This document shows positions 28,987-38,547 of a DNA stretch of 64,000 nucleotides, piece after piece. Each line of letters opens with the position of its first letter. Position 1 is the stretch's first letter. The DNA is from Lysinibacillus fusiformis (lineage in GTDB: Bacteria; Bacillota; Bacilli; Bacillales_A; Planococcaceae), in assembly GCF_002845985.1 (NCBI RefSeq), contig NZ_PDFK01000001.1:930001-994000 (forward strand). Direction: 5' to 3'. The notes below the pieces were generated by a model. It was not told the origin of the DNA and searched no databases. It saw only the letters and a program-made list of their open reading frames with translations. The position numbers and the translations under genes are program-made.

Positions 28987-31479
28987 TCAGCCTTGCATGA
29001 ACATGCTGGATTGTTGATTTGCTTTATTTATTGCTTGCTCCATTGCTGTGAATTGCTTCCAATAGCGAGATTCTATATCCTCTAGTTTTCTCTTCCAAGT
29101 ACTAATTCGACTTTCTGTATCCATTAGGTTATTTCCGATTGCATATTGAGCGTCTGTCATCGTAGAACGTCCAGCTTTTTTTTCAATAGTAATTTCAAAA
29201 GTTTTCATCGATTCACGTAGTTTTTCTAAATAACCTCGTGTATCGACTGTTTTTCCATCTACTACATCATCTTTTTTACCTTCACTATTTTTAAAGAGTT
29301 TTTCAACTGCATCAGGATCTTCTTCTAATACTTTTCGTAATTTTGTTTCATCAATTTCTAATGTACCGCCATCATTATAGTTTTTTGATGTTGTAATCCC
29401 AATACTGAAAAGGGTATTATATTTTGAATCAATACCAGGATTTGATTGATATACTAAAGAACGCATACCCGAAAGCCCTTCACGAATAAGAGTATCACCT
29501 CTTAATAACCCACTCTTCGCTTTTTCTTCCCAAAGCTTAATCTCATTTTCTGACATGTCTTCTCTTTGCTCACTAGTCAATGGCGTATAATCACGATATT
29601 TAGTTTCTTTTGTTTGATCATTTAAATCTTTGATAAAACCGTTATAAGTAGTGATAAACTCCTTAATTTTAGCCATGATGTCATCAACATCTGTTGTGGA
29701 AGTCATTGTGACTGCTTGTGCTTTTTGAGCAGCATTTACTTTATCTTCGTCAACGATTTTACCACCACTACCATCATCCTTTAAAATACCTGCCGCATTT
29801 GCATCTGCTGTTGCTGCCTTTTCGGTATTAGTTGCTTCTGTTAAACGAGTTTGAGCTGCTTTCTCTTCAGCATCGGCAGTTAAATACTCTGAACGTTTAA
29901 TATTCTGATCCGCCAAATCATAGAATTGACCTTTTTCTTCTGGGGATAAGCTATTCCAAACCTCTTTTTGTTTTTCTGTTAAATCCTCAACCTTTTTAGA
30001 TCCATCTTGCAAACCTTTAATTAACGCATCTCCAAATTGATTATACTTTTGTTTTAAATCCTCAGCTTGAGCTTTTTCTTGATAAGTTTTTAAAGTTGCT
30101 GAATCTGTTGCTATTAAATTAGTTAAATCATCTTTACTTAAAGATTTTAACGCATCTTTTACTTCTTTTGTAAATTCAGGATTATCATCTATATCTTTAT
30201 GAATTTTATCAATTGAATCATTACTGTCATATGAGAAACGTTTTAATGCATCGATGGCATTTTGATCAAAATCTTTTAATTTTGCACCATACTTTTCGTA
30301 CTCTGCTTGAGCTTTAAAATCTGTAAGCTGATCTTTGTTTGAAAATAAAACATCTAACACATCATTAGATAAATCCTTTAATTTCGCTTTGCTTTCATCA
30401 CTTAAAGAGCTTCCATCTAGATTATCTTTAATACCTTGTGCAGATGATTGGTTTTTAATGTAATTTATTTCATCAGTTGATAAATTTCTCCACGCATTAT
30501 TTCCAAGTTTGTTATATTGCACTTGTTGTGACAAAGATAAAGTATTTCCAAAAGCGTTTTTATATGCAGTTTCATGGTTAGCTGTATAACTATTAATATC
30601 ACTAGCACCATAAGCATTTTGTTTTGTAATAAGATTTGCTTGTTTATTTGCTAAATTGGTAGTAGCATTTTTTAATTCTTCCACAGCAGCTTTATATTTA
30701 TCTGCAATCGTTTGGAGGCCGTTGAATGTATCTTTTAACGTTACATTATAACCCGAAATCGTAAACGTATTTGTTGTTCTTTCTGTTGCTATACCATTCA
30801 CAGTGAAAATAGCATTTTTTCCTTCTGTATTTTGAACTTTATTAGGATCAGCAAACCCTAACTTATTGAAAATATCTAAACCACCTACAACTTTGATTTC
30901 ATCATCACCTTTAACATCACCAGTGTTTTTGGCAGTAAAGGAGAATCGACCATTTTCAAATACAGCACTAATTCCTGCATTACTAGAATTCACTTTACTA
31001 ATAAATTGATCAACTGTCATATCAGAAGTAATTTCAATCTTTGTTGCCTCACTCGCTAATTGACCGTTGGTTTGAATGGCTTTAAATTCTATAGTTCCTG
31101 TTGCTCCTAAATCGGACATTTTCGTAGTTCCTACAGCATTAACTTGATCACCAACTTTACGAGCTGCTGTAGCTAATTGGGAAACACCCTCGATTGACAG
31201 TGTTCCTGAAGCACTTCCTGTTGCAGTTGCAGATACTAAGTTAGAATTAGAACTAGCTGCCGTTTTAGAAATAAGACTTTTTAGTACTAGATTATCTGAT
31301 ATATAAGTATCAAATGTTTTTAGCTTTGTATTAACACTTCGATATGCGTCACGTTGCCACTCGTACGTTTGTTTCTTTTGATATAACTTGTTTAAAGGTG
31401 CTCTTTCCGCATTCATTAATTTTTTTACTATTGAATCTATATCCATTCCTGAAGCTAAACCGCCGATTCTATTTACCAT
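28987..31479 (-). CDS. fliD: FliD, flagellar filament cap (HAP2), unusually long
   Basis: 830 residues; many Bacillus FliD proteins have about 500. The N-terminal domain (1–110; NRIGGLASGMDIDSIVKKLM) and the C-terminal domain (from about 590; DDIMAKIKEFITTYNGFIKDLN to the end) match FliD_N and FliD_C. Between about residues 260 and 580 is an extra lysine/aspartate-rich, mostly helical segment with repeated short motifs such as LSxDDLxNL, LSPEEKGQFYDL and LSTDEINYI. FliD sits at the filament tip and folds flagellin into place. The extra part would be surface-exposed. AGGAGG precedes the ATG. Confidence 0.95.
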   Translation of the reverse strand: MVNRIGGLASGMDIDSIVKKLMNAERAPLNKLYQKKQTYEWQRDAYRSVNTKLKTFDTYISDNLVLKSLISKTAASSNSNLVSATATGSASGTLSIEGVSQLATAARKVGDQVNAVGTTKMSDLGATGTIEFKAIQTNGQLASEATKIEITSDMTVDQFISKVNSSNAGISAVFENGRFSFTAKNTGDVKGDDEIKVVGGLDIFNKLGFADPNKVQNTEGKNAIFTVNGIATERTTNTFTISGYNVTLKDTFNGLQTIADKYKAAVEELKNATTNLANKQANLITKQNAYGASDINSYTANHETAYKNAFGNTLSLSQQVQYNKLGNNAWRNLSTDEINYIKNQSSAQGIKDNLDGSSLSDESKAKLKDLSNDVLDVLFSNKDQLTDFKAQAEYEKYGAKLKDFDQNAIDALKRFSYDSNDSIDKIHKDIDDNPEFTKEVKDALKSLSKDDLTNLIATDSATLKTYQEKAQAEDLKQKYNQFGDALIKGLQDGSKKVEDLTEKQKEVWNSLSPEEKGQFYDLADQNIKRSEYLTADAEEKAAQTRLTEATNTEKAATADANAAGILKDDGSGGKIVDEDKVNAAQKAQAVTMTSTTDVDDIMAKIKEFITTYNGFIKDLNDQTKETKYRDYTPLTSEQREDMSENEIKLWEEKAKSGLLRGDTLIREGLSGMRSLVYQSNPGIDSKYNTLFSIGITTSKNYNDGGTLEIDETKLRKVLEEDPDAVEKLFKNSEGKKDDVVDGKTVDTRGYLEKLRESMKTFEITIEKKAGRSTMTDAQYAIGNNLMDTESRISTWKRKLEDIESRYWKQFTAMEQAINKANQQSSMFMQG

Positions 31480-31500
31480 TATATTTCCTCCTAAATATTC

Positions 31501-31890
31501 TTATATTTTTTCGTCCACAATCATCCCTAATAACTTTTGCATCTCATAATATGCGTCTAAAAGTTTTTTTGGAGGGATCTCTTTTACGACTTCTTCTGTT
31601 TGGGTATCAACAACTTGTACAAAATAACGATCTAAACCGTCATGTAACACAAATTTAGAAGCATTATGATTGATTTGCAAAAATTCATTCACAGTATCTA
31701 CTACATTTTGCAACTTTTCTTTAGATACCTCTTGACCCTCAGCAACTGGTATTTTTTCTCCTTGTGATTGCGTTATTAACTGAGATTTAATAGTAGTCAT
31801 CGTAGTTTCTTCTATAATAGCTTTCTTAGAAGATGTTGATGACGTTGCAGTTCCCACATCTGTAGATTGTCCTTGAGCTGCAATACGCAT
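31501..31890 (-). CDS. flaG: FlaG family protein
   Basis: 129 residues. The C-terminal half (VVDTVNEFLQINHNASKFVLHDGL, YFVQVVDTQTEEVVKEIPPKKLLD) is the FlaG domain; the N-terminal half is polar and disordered. FlaG influences filament length and accompanies fliD in many genomes. The start is the ATG at 31890, nine bases after GGGAGG; a longer frame to 31911 would place that ribosome site inside the gene. A SigD-like promoter lies just upstream. Confidence 0.9.
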   Translation of the reverse strand: MRIAAQGQSTDVGTATSSTSSKKAIIEETTMTTIKSQLITQSQGEKIPVAEGQEVSKEKLQNVVDTVNEFLQINHNASKFVLHDGLDRYFVQVVDTQTEEVVKEIPPKKLLDAYYEMQKLLGMIVDEKI

Positions 31891-31928
31891 AATATGTAAC
31901 CTCCCAAACATTTCGTATTCTTATATCT

Positions 31929-31955
31929 AGTATCGGAAGTTTTTAGAAATGTTTC
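31929..31955 (-). promoter_or_regulatory. SigD-like promoter for flaG-fliD-fliT-fliS
   Basis: On the minus strand GAAA (31952–31955), then 14 bases, then TCCGATACT (31929–31937). This resembles the SigD consensus TAAA-N14/15-GCCGATAT, with an imperfect -35. Distance to flaG is about 40 bp. Confidence 0.45.
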
Positions 31956-31993
31956 ACCTTTTTACAGCAAACTACTTTAGATGATACCTTTCT

Positions 31994-32036
31994 CAAAAAA
32001 ACCCCTTATTCAGATGATATTTACCTGAATAAGGGG
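31994..32036 (-). terminator. Terminator after fliB
   Basis: Perfect 12-bp stem CCCCTTATTCAG (32002–32013 with 32025–32036). On the minus strand a run of seven T follows. It separates the modification island from flaG. Confidence 0.92.
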
Positions 32037-32090
32037 CTTCTTTGAATCTTTAACTATTATAAAAAGCATTTATAAAAAATTACGGTAGCT

Positions 32091-33311
32091 CTACTTACTA
32101 ATCATGACAAACATATGCCCCATTGTTGTATAACCTAAATTCATCATACCCTCACGAACATCTAGCAAATAAGATGGGGTATGTTCAATCACCTTCGCAA
32201 GCTGTTGTACACATTCAATAAACATTTCTTGTGTTAATTGTTGTTGTTTAGCGGCCATACCAATTAGATGCAACTTAATTAACGTAAAATTGACAACAAG
32301 CATCATATAACTTTCAAAGAATGTCTTACAATCATAGGGAAATAGATTTTTAAATACATAGTTCACCATGTAATTTTCAAACATATATTCATTTTCTTTA
32401 ATAAATGGTTCATATATATTAGTATAGGATTCTTTGTATTTCAATACTGTTGCTTCCATATCACGTAATTCTTTTTCTTCATCCTCTTCCAAAGCTAAGC
32501 CTTCTATTAATTGATGAAGAATAGTGATATATTTTTCTGAAGCAATACCACTTGTAATACGAAGGCGAATTAATGCACGTGCTAAATTCAATTGAAAATT
32601 TAAATTACCCTTAATATCTTCTAACGATTTAATATATTCATCGTTATCTAAACGATTTAGATAATCTTGCATTATCATTTGTAATTCTTGTTCCAATTCA
32701 TTCGGTTTTAATTGTTCAATTTTTTGTATGAATAGCCCTAAAATAATTAAACGAATCTCAATAGGTTGTTGGCGACTTTGAAGAAGCTGAATTGTAAAAA
32801 TACGCAAATCCCAAAAATGAGGGTGTTTTTCTAATTTTAGGTCCTTATTTATTAGTCCACGCGTATTTTTTGGTTCTTCTGTCTCTATAAAACCGATTCC
32901 ATCTTTACGTAATAGAACAATTCGTGCTGCCTCTGGGCAAGACAATGTTAAACTTTTTTCTGTTACATTCCCTACACTTGTAAGGAATCGAGGATAAACA
33001 GCACAAGTATTACATAAAAACTCTTCTCCTAATTCTTTATGAATACTACATAACCCGTCCTCTAACATCATATGACAGTTTTTATTATCATCTAAAATGA
33101 ACTTTGCATAATTAGAGTCATCATGACCTTTACGATTTCGTTTTACATATTTTAATAGTTTTTCTGCCATCTCCGGCTGACGCACTTTACGATACGTTTG
33201 ATATGTTTTCTTTTCAACTGTTATATTCCAACCAGCACAACAAGTATCTTCACAAGCACTACCTATACAACTGAAATCTTGTATATATTCAGGAACTAAA
33301 ATAGGTCTCAT
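32091..33311 (-). CDS. fliB: FliB-like flagellin lysine N-methylase
   Basis: 406 residues. The N-terminus carries the cysteine cluster CIGSACEDTCCAGW (C15, C20, C24, C25), and a second set follows in CHMMLEDGLCSIH and CNTCAVYPR. This CxxxxC..CC pattern is diagnostic for FliB, which methylates surface lysines of flagellin. The remaining sequence is helical and less conserved. It is the first gene at the flaG end of the accessory island and has its own terminator. Upstream 33312–33487 shows no other gene. Confidence 0.88.
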   Translation of the reverse strand: MRPILVPEYIQDFSCIGSACEDTCCAGWNITVEKKTYQTYRKVRQPEMAEKLLKYVKRNRKGHDDSNYAKFILDDNKNCHMMLEDGLCSIHKELGEEFLCNTCAVYPRFLTSVGNVTEKSLTLSCPEAARIVLLRKDGIGFIETEEPKNTRGLINKDLKLEKHPHFWDLRIFTIQLLQSRQQPIEIRLIILGLFIQKIEQLKPNELEQELQMIMQDYLNRLDNDEYIKSLEDIKGNLNFQLNLARALIRLRITSGIASEKYITILHQLIEGLALEEDEEKELRDMEATVLKYKESYTNIYEPFIKENEYMFENYMVNYVFKNLFPYDCKTFFESYMMLVVNFTLIKLHLIGMAAKQQQLTQEMFIECVQQLAKVIEHTPSYLLDVREGMMNLGYTTMGHMFVMISK

Positions 33312-33487
33312 TTCCTACACCCTTTTTATAATTTAATATTAATATACATTATTTTTTTAATCTGAACATATGCTTACTTTTCTTTTTTGAATAATTTATT
33401 GATAGTTTTAAAAATAGATAGTGGTATCTTCTATTAATTGTTCTCACTCTATTCAACTACAGTTAATATAAATGATAATAACTTCAT

Positions 33488-33526
33488 ATTAAAAGAATAC
33501 TTCCTCATCAAATGTATTCTTTTAAT
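33488..33526 (-). terminator. Stem-loop at the pseC stop, possible terminator
   Basis: Perfect 13-bp stem (33488–33500 with 33514–33526; ATTAAAAGAATAC), overlapping the last codons of pseC. The stem is AT-rich and no clean T run follows, so termination is only possible. Confidence 0.4.
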
Positions 33527-34638
33527 ATACTCACTATATAGTTAATATCTTCATCAGTTAAACGAGGATGTATAGGCAATGTTAACGCTTTTTTATACCA
33601 TTCCTCTGCTACTGGGCATAGTCCTTGCTCATAACCAAGCTTTTGATAATACGGATGCCAATAAACAGGTATGTAATGAACATGGACACCAATATTTGCA
33701 GCTCGCATAGCATTAAATACTTGTTTCCGATTTGCTTCATCTAATTGAATCATGTACAAATGCCAGCCAGATTCAGTATCCTCTAGTTGCTTCGGTATTG
33801 TAATTCCAGTCACATTTCCTAATGCTTCATTGTACTTTGCAGCAATTTCTTGTCTCCGCTTAATAAAATAATCAAGTTTCTTCATTTGTGAAACACCAAG
33901 GGCTGCCTGTAAATCTGTCATACGAAAATTATAACCTAATTCTGTCATTTCATAATACCAGTCACCTTGTTCTTCAGCATAAGCTGTTGGCTCAATTCCA
34001 TGACTTCTGAACTTTACTAGTTTTTTATAATAATTTTCGTTATTTGTAACAACTATGCCACCTTCTGCTGTTGTCACAGGCTTTACAGGGTGAAAACTAA
34101 ACATTGTCATATCCGCCTGTGTTCCAACCTTTCGCCCTTTATAACTAGCACCAAATGAATGAGCACCATCTTCAATTACGACGAGTTCATGCTTCCTTGC
34201 GATATCCATAATGACATCTATATCAACAGGTTGTCCTGTAAAATCCACTGGAATAATTGCCTTTGTTTTTGATGTAATTTTAGAACGGATTTGTTCAGGG
34301 TTAATATTATAAGTACGTTCATCGATGTCCGCAAAAACAACTGTTCCGCCAACATAGCGTACACAGTTTGCACTTGCAGCAAAGGTAATAGGAGACGTAA
34401 TGACCTCATCCCCTTCATCAATTCCAGCAGCATAACAAGCACCATGTAAAGCTGCTGTTCCATTGCAGAATGCTACTGCATATTTTGAACTAACATAATC
34501 TGCCACAGCTTGCTCAAACTGTGCAATTTTCGGTCCTTGAGTTAAGTTTGGTGAACGCAATGTTTCAATAACTGCTTGAATATCATCTTCATCTATACTT
34601 TGACTGCCATATGAGATAAATCGAGGTGAATCAATCAT
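33508..34638 (-). CDS. pseC: PseC, UDP-4-amino-sugar aminotransferase (pseudaminic acid step 2)
   Basis: About 376 residues in the DegT/DnrJ aminotransferase fold. The PLP lysine is in HPVKPVTTAEGG (K186); ASANCVRYVGG and EDGAHSFGASY are typical of PseC. It transfers an amino group to the 4-keto-L-altro sugar made by PseB. The ATG at 34638 overlaps the pseI stop by four bases; a TTG at 34653 is less likely. It is the last gene of the pse operon. Confidence 0.92.
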   Translation of the reverse strand: MIDSPRFISYGSQSIDEDDIQAVIETLRSPNLTQGPKIAQFEQAVADYVSSKYAVAFCNGTAALHGACYAAGIDEGDEVITSPITFAASANCVRYVGGTVVFADIDERTYNINPEQIRSKITSKTKAIIPVDFTGQPVDIDVIMDIARKHELVVIEDGAHSFGASYKGRKVGTQADMTMFSFHPVKPVTTAEGGIVVTNNENYYKKLVKFRSHGIEPTAYAEEQGDWYYEMTELGYNFRMTDLQAALGVSQMKKLDYFIKRRQEIAAKYNEALGNVTGITIPKQLEDTESGWHLYMIQLDEANRKQVFNAMRAANIGVHVHYIPVYWHPYYQKLGYEQGLCPVAEEWYKKALTLPIHPRLTDEDINYIVSILKEYI

Positions 34639-35681
34639 AGTAATAAATCCCAACTTAATGGAGTTCCTTTTTTTACATCATGCTTAATCGATTTACCAAT
34701 CACTAAATCATAGTACTTCGTTGGCAAACCAAGGCCTGGTCGAACGTTGCGAACATTTTGTTCTGTTAAAATATCACCAGCTTTTAAATCTGAGCCTATA
34801 TATAAAGAACGTCGGAATTTTGCTGATTCCTTCTCCGCATTTGTTGGTCCATAACTCACATTCCCTAAACTTTGCCATGCACGCTCCGTTTCTTCCACTA
34901 ACATTTTTAATTCATGTGGTTCCATTGAAAATGCAGAATCAACCCCTCCTTCAGCCCGAGATGTTGTAAAATGCTTTTCAATTACCGTTGCTCCAAGTGC
35001 CACTGCAGTAACCGATACACCAACCCCCATTGTATGATCTGATAAACCTACTTCTGTACTAAACATTTCTTTCAAATGTGGTATAGTTACTAAATTTGAA
35101 TTAGCAGGTGTAGCAGGATATGTACTAGTGCATTTCAGTAATATGATTTGATTATTACCTTCTTCGCGAGCAGCACGAACTGCTTCATCTAGTTCAGCAG
35201 CAGTCGCCATACCTGTGGAAATAATCATTGGTTTTCCTGTTCGCGCAACTTTTTTAATTAATGGGATATCTACATTTTCAAATGAGGCAATTTTATATGC
35301 TGGTACATTCAATGTTTCCAAGAAATCCACTGCTGTCTCATCAAATGGAGAACTAAAAGCAAGGAGACCAAGTTCTTGTGCTTTTGCAAAAATCTCCTTA
35401 TGCCATTCCCAAGGTGTATAAGCCTCTTTATATAAATTATATAAAGAATTACCTCTCCAGAGATTTCCATCTTCTTGGATGAAAAACTCACCTGTATGAA
35501 CGTCTAATGTAATTGTATCAGGTGTATAGGTTTGTAATTTCAGAGCGTCAACACCTGCTTCTGCGGCTAGCTCTACTAAATGTAATGCTCTTTCCAATGA
35601 TTGATTATGGTTACCTGACATTTCTGCAATAATAAATGGCTTCGTATGACGACCAATTTCTCTATTTCCTATTTTAATCAT
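34635..35681 (-). CDS. pseI: PseI, pseudaminic acid synthase
   Basis: 348 residues. A NeuB-type barrel (PFIIAEMSGNHNQSLERA, VDALKLQTYTPDTITLD, STGMATAAELDEAV) is followed by a C-terminal SAF/antifreeze domain from about 290. The SGNHNQ, YTPDTIT and GGVDSAFSMEP motifs point to PseI rather than the sialic or legionaminic acid synthases. It condenses phosphoenolpyruvate with 2,4-diacetamido-altrose to give pseudaminic acid. It overlaps pseG and pseC by four bases each. Confidence 0.94.
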   Translation of the reverse strand: MIKIGNREIGRHTKPFIIAEMSGNHNQSLERALHLVELAAEAGVDALKLQTYTPDTITLDVHTGEFFIQEDGNLWRGNSLYNLYKEAYTPWEWHKEIFAKAQELGLLAFSSPFDETAVDFLETLNVPAYKIASFENVDIPLIKKVARTGKPMIISTGMATAAELDEAVRAAREEGNNQIILLKCTSTYPATPANSNLVTIPHLKEMFSTEVGLSDHTMGVGVSVTAVALGATVIEKHFTTSRAEGGVDSAFSMEPHELKMLVEETERAWQSLGNVSYGPTNAEKESAKFRRSLYIGSDLKAGDILTEQNVRNVRPGLGLPTKYYDLVIGKSIKHDVKKGTPLSWDLLL

Positions 35682-36637
35682 TTTATCAACTCCAATATTT
35701 TATAAACCCACTCATTTGGTTGCTCATTTTGAGTTAGAATAAGCCCTTTTTCACTTAAATCTTTAATCTGTAAATTTTTTAATAACTGTTTATAAGTTTC
35801 CGATGTCACGTCTTTATGCCATCCCAGATTAATAACTATGCCAAGTTCTGCAACAAATTCTGTCCCTTCTTTCTGATTATTAGCTACAATAGTACTCGAT
35901 GAAGGTAGTCCAACATAACAACGTTCCCATGTTGTACTTCCCCCCGCACCAATAGCAAAATCAGCCTGTTGCATTAACTTTGCCATATAATTAATTTGAC
36001 AGTGATAGTCATACCCACGCTCTTCACAAATCTCCCGAATTTGTTCCTTAAAAACATTACCATTTCCAACAACTACATCAATATGTTTAAACTGAAATTC
36101 TTCAAGTGCCTCCAAAATTTTCATCGTCTCATTCGTTGGATCCGAACCGCCCATAAAAATGAGTAAATTTTCAATTTGCTCATTCCTCTTGCGCAATAGC
36201 CGTCTTGCATCAATAAACTCATCACGCATAATTAAATATTTTGGACCTAATAGCTTTATACATGCATCAGACACTAAATCGTCATATCGTGATTCAAAAT
36301 TTGGCAATACATTAGGGTCCAGAAGCAACTCGCAATCATGCTTACGGTTCGCTAAATCATCAATTACCACAATTTTTTTTGTAAATACACGTATTTTGCA
36401 CTCCCACTCTTTATCAATCCCATAATGATCAATGATATATATGTCTGCTTGCTCTGCTTCAAAAATATTTCCAAAACCTTCACTGATTACGTAATCAATT
36501 AGATTTCCAGGTAAATCTTGCATCCAAAAGATTACTTCACATCCATTCACACGCAAATTTTTTGCAACTGTCAAACAACGCATAACATGACCACTACCGA
36601 TTTCAATAGATGCATCTGTACGAATAATGACTTTCAT
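35678..36637 (-). CDS. pseG: PseG, UDP-sugar hydrolase of pseudaminic acid synthesis
   Basis: 319 residues in a GT-B-like fold. The signature RTDASIEIGSGHVMRCL includes the catalytic-type histidine H17; FMGGSDPTN and AIGAGGSTTWERCYVG form the UDP-binding half. PseG releases UDP from the 2,4-diacetamido sugar before PseI acts. Its ATG overlaps the pseF stop by one base and its stop overlaps pseI by four. No acetyltransferase domain is fused to it; PseH is a separate gene in this operon. Confidence 0.93.
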   Translation of the reverse strand: MKVIIRTDASIEIGSGHVMRCLTVAKNLRVNGCEVIFWMQDLPGNLIDYVISEGFGNIFEAEQADIYIIDHYGIDKEWECKIRVFTKKIVVIDDLANRKHDCELLLDPNVLPNFESRYDDLVSDACIKLLGPKYLIMRDEFIDARRLLRKRNEQIENLLIFMGGSDPTNETMKILEALEEFQFKHIDVVVGNGNVFKEQIREICEERGYDYHCQINYMAKLMQQADFAIGAGGSTTWERCYVGLPSSSTIVANNQKEGTEFVAELGIVINLGWHKDVTSETYKQLLKNLQIKDLSEKGLILTQNEQPNEWVYKILELIK

Positions 36638-37359
36638 TAAATCACCGGCTTTTGCTCGATATGAGCATTTAGTTTTGCAACTTCAGGATTATCTTTTAAA
36701 AATTGAATCACATCTTTACTTGAAATTAATGGGTTGTTGAAATGCTTTGCCACCTCATAAATCAGTTTATAGTCTTCGATTGTATCTAGCGTAATGCGTA
36801 GTTCTGGCGCAATACGATTTGCTGGCGCTTTATATGTAACTGATTCAAATTCTTCAGCAAATTCATAGGCGTAATAAGTAACATGCTCACGATGTCGAGA
36901 TTCTAGCCCTACTTTATGAATATATAAAAGTGCTTCATATGAAATAAGTTCTACCGCTAATCCTCGAGGTAATTGCCCGTCAATTAACACGATATCTTTA
37001 CGTTCTTTTAGAATTAATTCTACAATATCACTTGCCATTTCATAGTCAACAAATGGACAATCCGATGTTACACGCATCACATAATCAGGTTTGTATTGCT
37101 TTGCACATTGAACATAGCGATCTAATACATCTCCCTCAGAACCTCTGAAATATGCAACTTGTTGCTGTTCACACCAATTTGCAATTGCATCATCTTGTTT
37201 TAAAGTACTTGTCGCAACAATAACTTCATTAACACCTTTGATAGCACGACAGCGCGTGATATCGTACCTTAAAACATCTACATCTCCAAGCGGTTTTAAA
37301 ATTTTCCCTGGCAAACGAGAGGAGCCCATTCTTGCTTGGATAATTACAATTGTTTTCAT
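36637..37359 (-). CDS. pseF: PseF-type CMP-pseudaminic acid cytidylyltransferase (SpsF family)
   Basis: 240 residues. The nucleotidyltransferase start is IIQARMGSSRLPGKIL, followed by VTSDCPFVD and LRITLDTIEDY. The family (COG1861, SpsF/PseF) activates nonulosonic acids with CTP. Context makes pseudaminic acid the substrate: pseG and pseI follow directly. The start is the ATG at 37359, seven bases after GGAGAG; the longer frame begins inside that ribosome site. Confidence 0.88.
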   Translation of the reverse strand: MKTIVIIQARMGSSRLPGKILKPLGDVDVLRYDITRCRAIKGVNEVIVATSTLKQDDAIANWCEQQQVAYFRGSEGDVLDRYVQCAKQYKPDYVMRVTSDCPFVDYEMASDIVELILKERKDIVLIDGQLPRGLAVELISYEALLYIHKVGLESRHREHVTYYAYEFAEEFESVTYKAPANRIAPELRITLDTIEDYKLIYEVAKHFNNPLISSKDVIQFLKDNPEVAKLNAHIEQKPVI

Positions 37360-37374
37360 AGTTAAACTCTCCAT

Positions 37375-38547
37375 TTATAAAATTATTACTTCCCTCGTAA
37401 ACGATGTTAAGAAACTTTGTCCATCCCAAACACCATCAAAATTTAGCGCTTGCCCGATTGGGACAATTCGATCTATCCCTCGTGTAGAAATTGATTCTAC
37501 TAATTCCTTTAACTCAGGTTTCTCAAAACCAAAGTATGCAATTGTTTGATCTTTATCGATTATAATTTGTTCTAAGTCTATTAAGTTTTCAACTTCATAC
37601 TCATAAAACAAGCCACCACCGCAATGCTTTTCACGTACATCTCTTGGCACATCATTTAGCTTTATACGTGAAAAGTTCGTTATAGGTACTACTTTTTCTA
37701 CATAATTTTCCGCGGCTAATTGTAAACTTGTCGAATATTTCAATACTTGCGTTGCTGCTAATAACTCATGTTGCTTTTTCTGGATTTTACGTTCAAATGC
37801 CGTCCAAAAAGATTCTATTTTCTCACCTATCCAAACGATAAGTCTTGGTGATGAACATGCCATTTGGTCAAACCAAAACACATCGTTATAAAATTGCTCA
37901 AGTAATGCATCTAGTGCCTCATCATCTAATAACATAACTTTTTCGGAGTTTAATATGGCTAATGAGAATCTGTCTGGAAATGCTAATTCATTTGCTAGTG
38001 GTGCAAGGGGAATTTTACGAATGGCTTTTACCGTTTCATCCCCTCCCCAAATAACACGTGTATGACATGTTAGACTGAGCATTTCTGTTGCACTCTCATC
38101 ATGACCATATGTACAAATTATTATTTGTTCCGCTAACGATTTATAATTAGGTAACTCTTCTAAAATCACTTGTAATAACTCATTTATTTCCGTTTTACTT
38201 GAAATACGAATGATATTGCGATTCCCTGCAAGAAGTGACAGCATCCATGAATAAACGAAAATAGTATCAACATTTGAAGGAGCGATATGAAAAGCTGTAC
38301 CTCGCCCACGAACTACTTTTCCCTTAGTAGCCTTTTCAAACTCTGCTTGCATTTGCTTAATATTTGATTTTCGAAGCCAGTAACCAAGTGCTACAACTTC
38401 AGGCATGTATCGCATCCGTACAAAACGCTTCGATAAACTTTGTGTAAAAGCAATTACTTCTTCAGCAAAAGGTTGATTCAATTTTTGATTATTCAAGTTG
38501 CATAGTACATTATCAAAATTCCCATTCTTTGGCCAAAATATTTTCAC
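37375..38547 (-). CDS. LuxC-family acyl-CoA/acyl-protein reductase
   Basis: 390 residues, matching the LuxC acyl reductase family (aldehyde dehydrogenase fold). GRGTAFHIAPSNVDTIF marks the nucleotide-binding start, and the candidate catalytic cysteine is C231 in FDQMACSSPR. In luminous bacteria LuxC reduces activated fatty acids to aldehydes. Here it is GTG-initiated, overlaps the LuxE-like gene by four bases (GTGA) and precedes pseF by 15 bp. No luciferase genes exist nearby, so an aldehyde for sugar or acyl-chain building is the inferred product. Confidence 0.86.
   Translation of the reverse strand: MKIFWPKNGNFDNVLCNLNNQKLNQPFAEEVIAFTQSLSKRFVRMRYMPEVVALGYWLRKSNIKQMQAEFEKATKGKVVRGRGTAFHIAPSNVDTIFVYSWMLSLLAGNRNIIRISSKTEINELLQVILEELPNYKSLAEQIIICTYGHDESATEMLSLTCHTRVIWGGDETVKAIRKIPLAPLANELAFPDRFSLAILNSEKVMLLDDEALDALLEQFYNDVFWFDQMACSSPRLIVWIGEKIESFWTAFERKIQKKQHELLAATQVLKYSTSLQLAAENYVEKVVPITNFSRIKLNDVPRDVREKHCGGGLFYEYEVENLIDLEQIIIDKDQTIAYFGFEKPELKELVESISTRGIDRIVPIGQALNFDGVWDGQSFLTSFTREVIIL

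Noticed and set aside
33508..37359. Legionaminic or sialic acid pathway instead of pseudaminic acid
   Set aside because: PseB, PseC, PseG and PseI signatures all match the pseudaminic branch; no NeuC-type epimerase is present.
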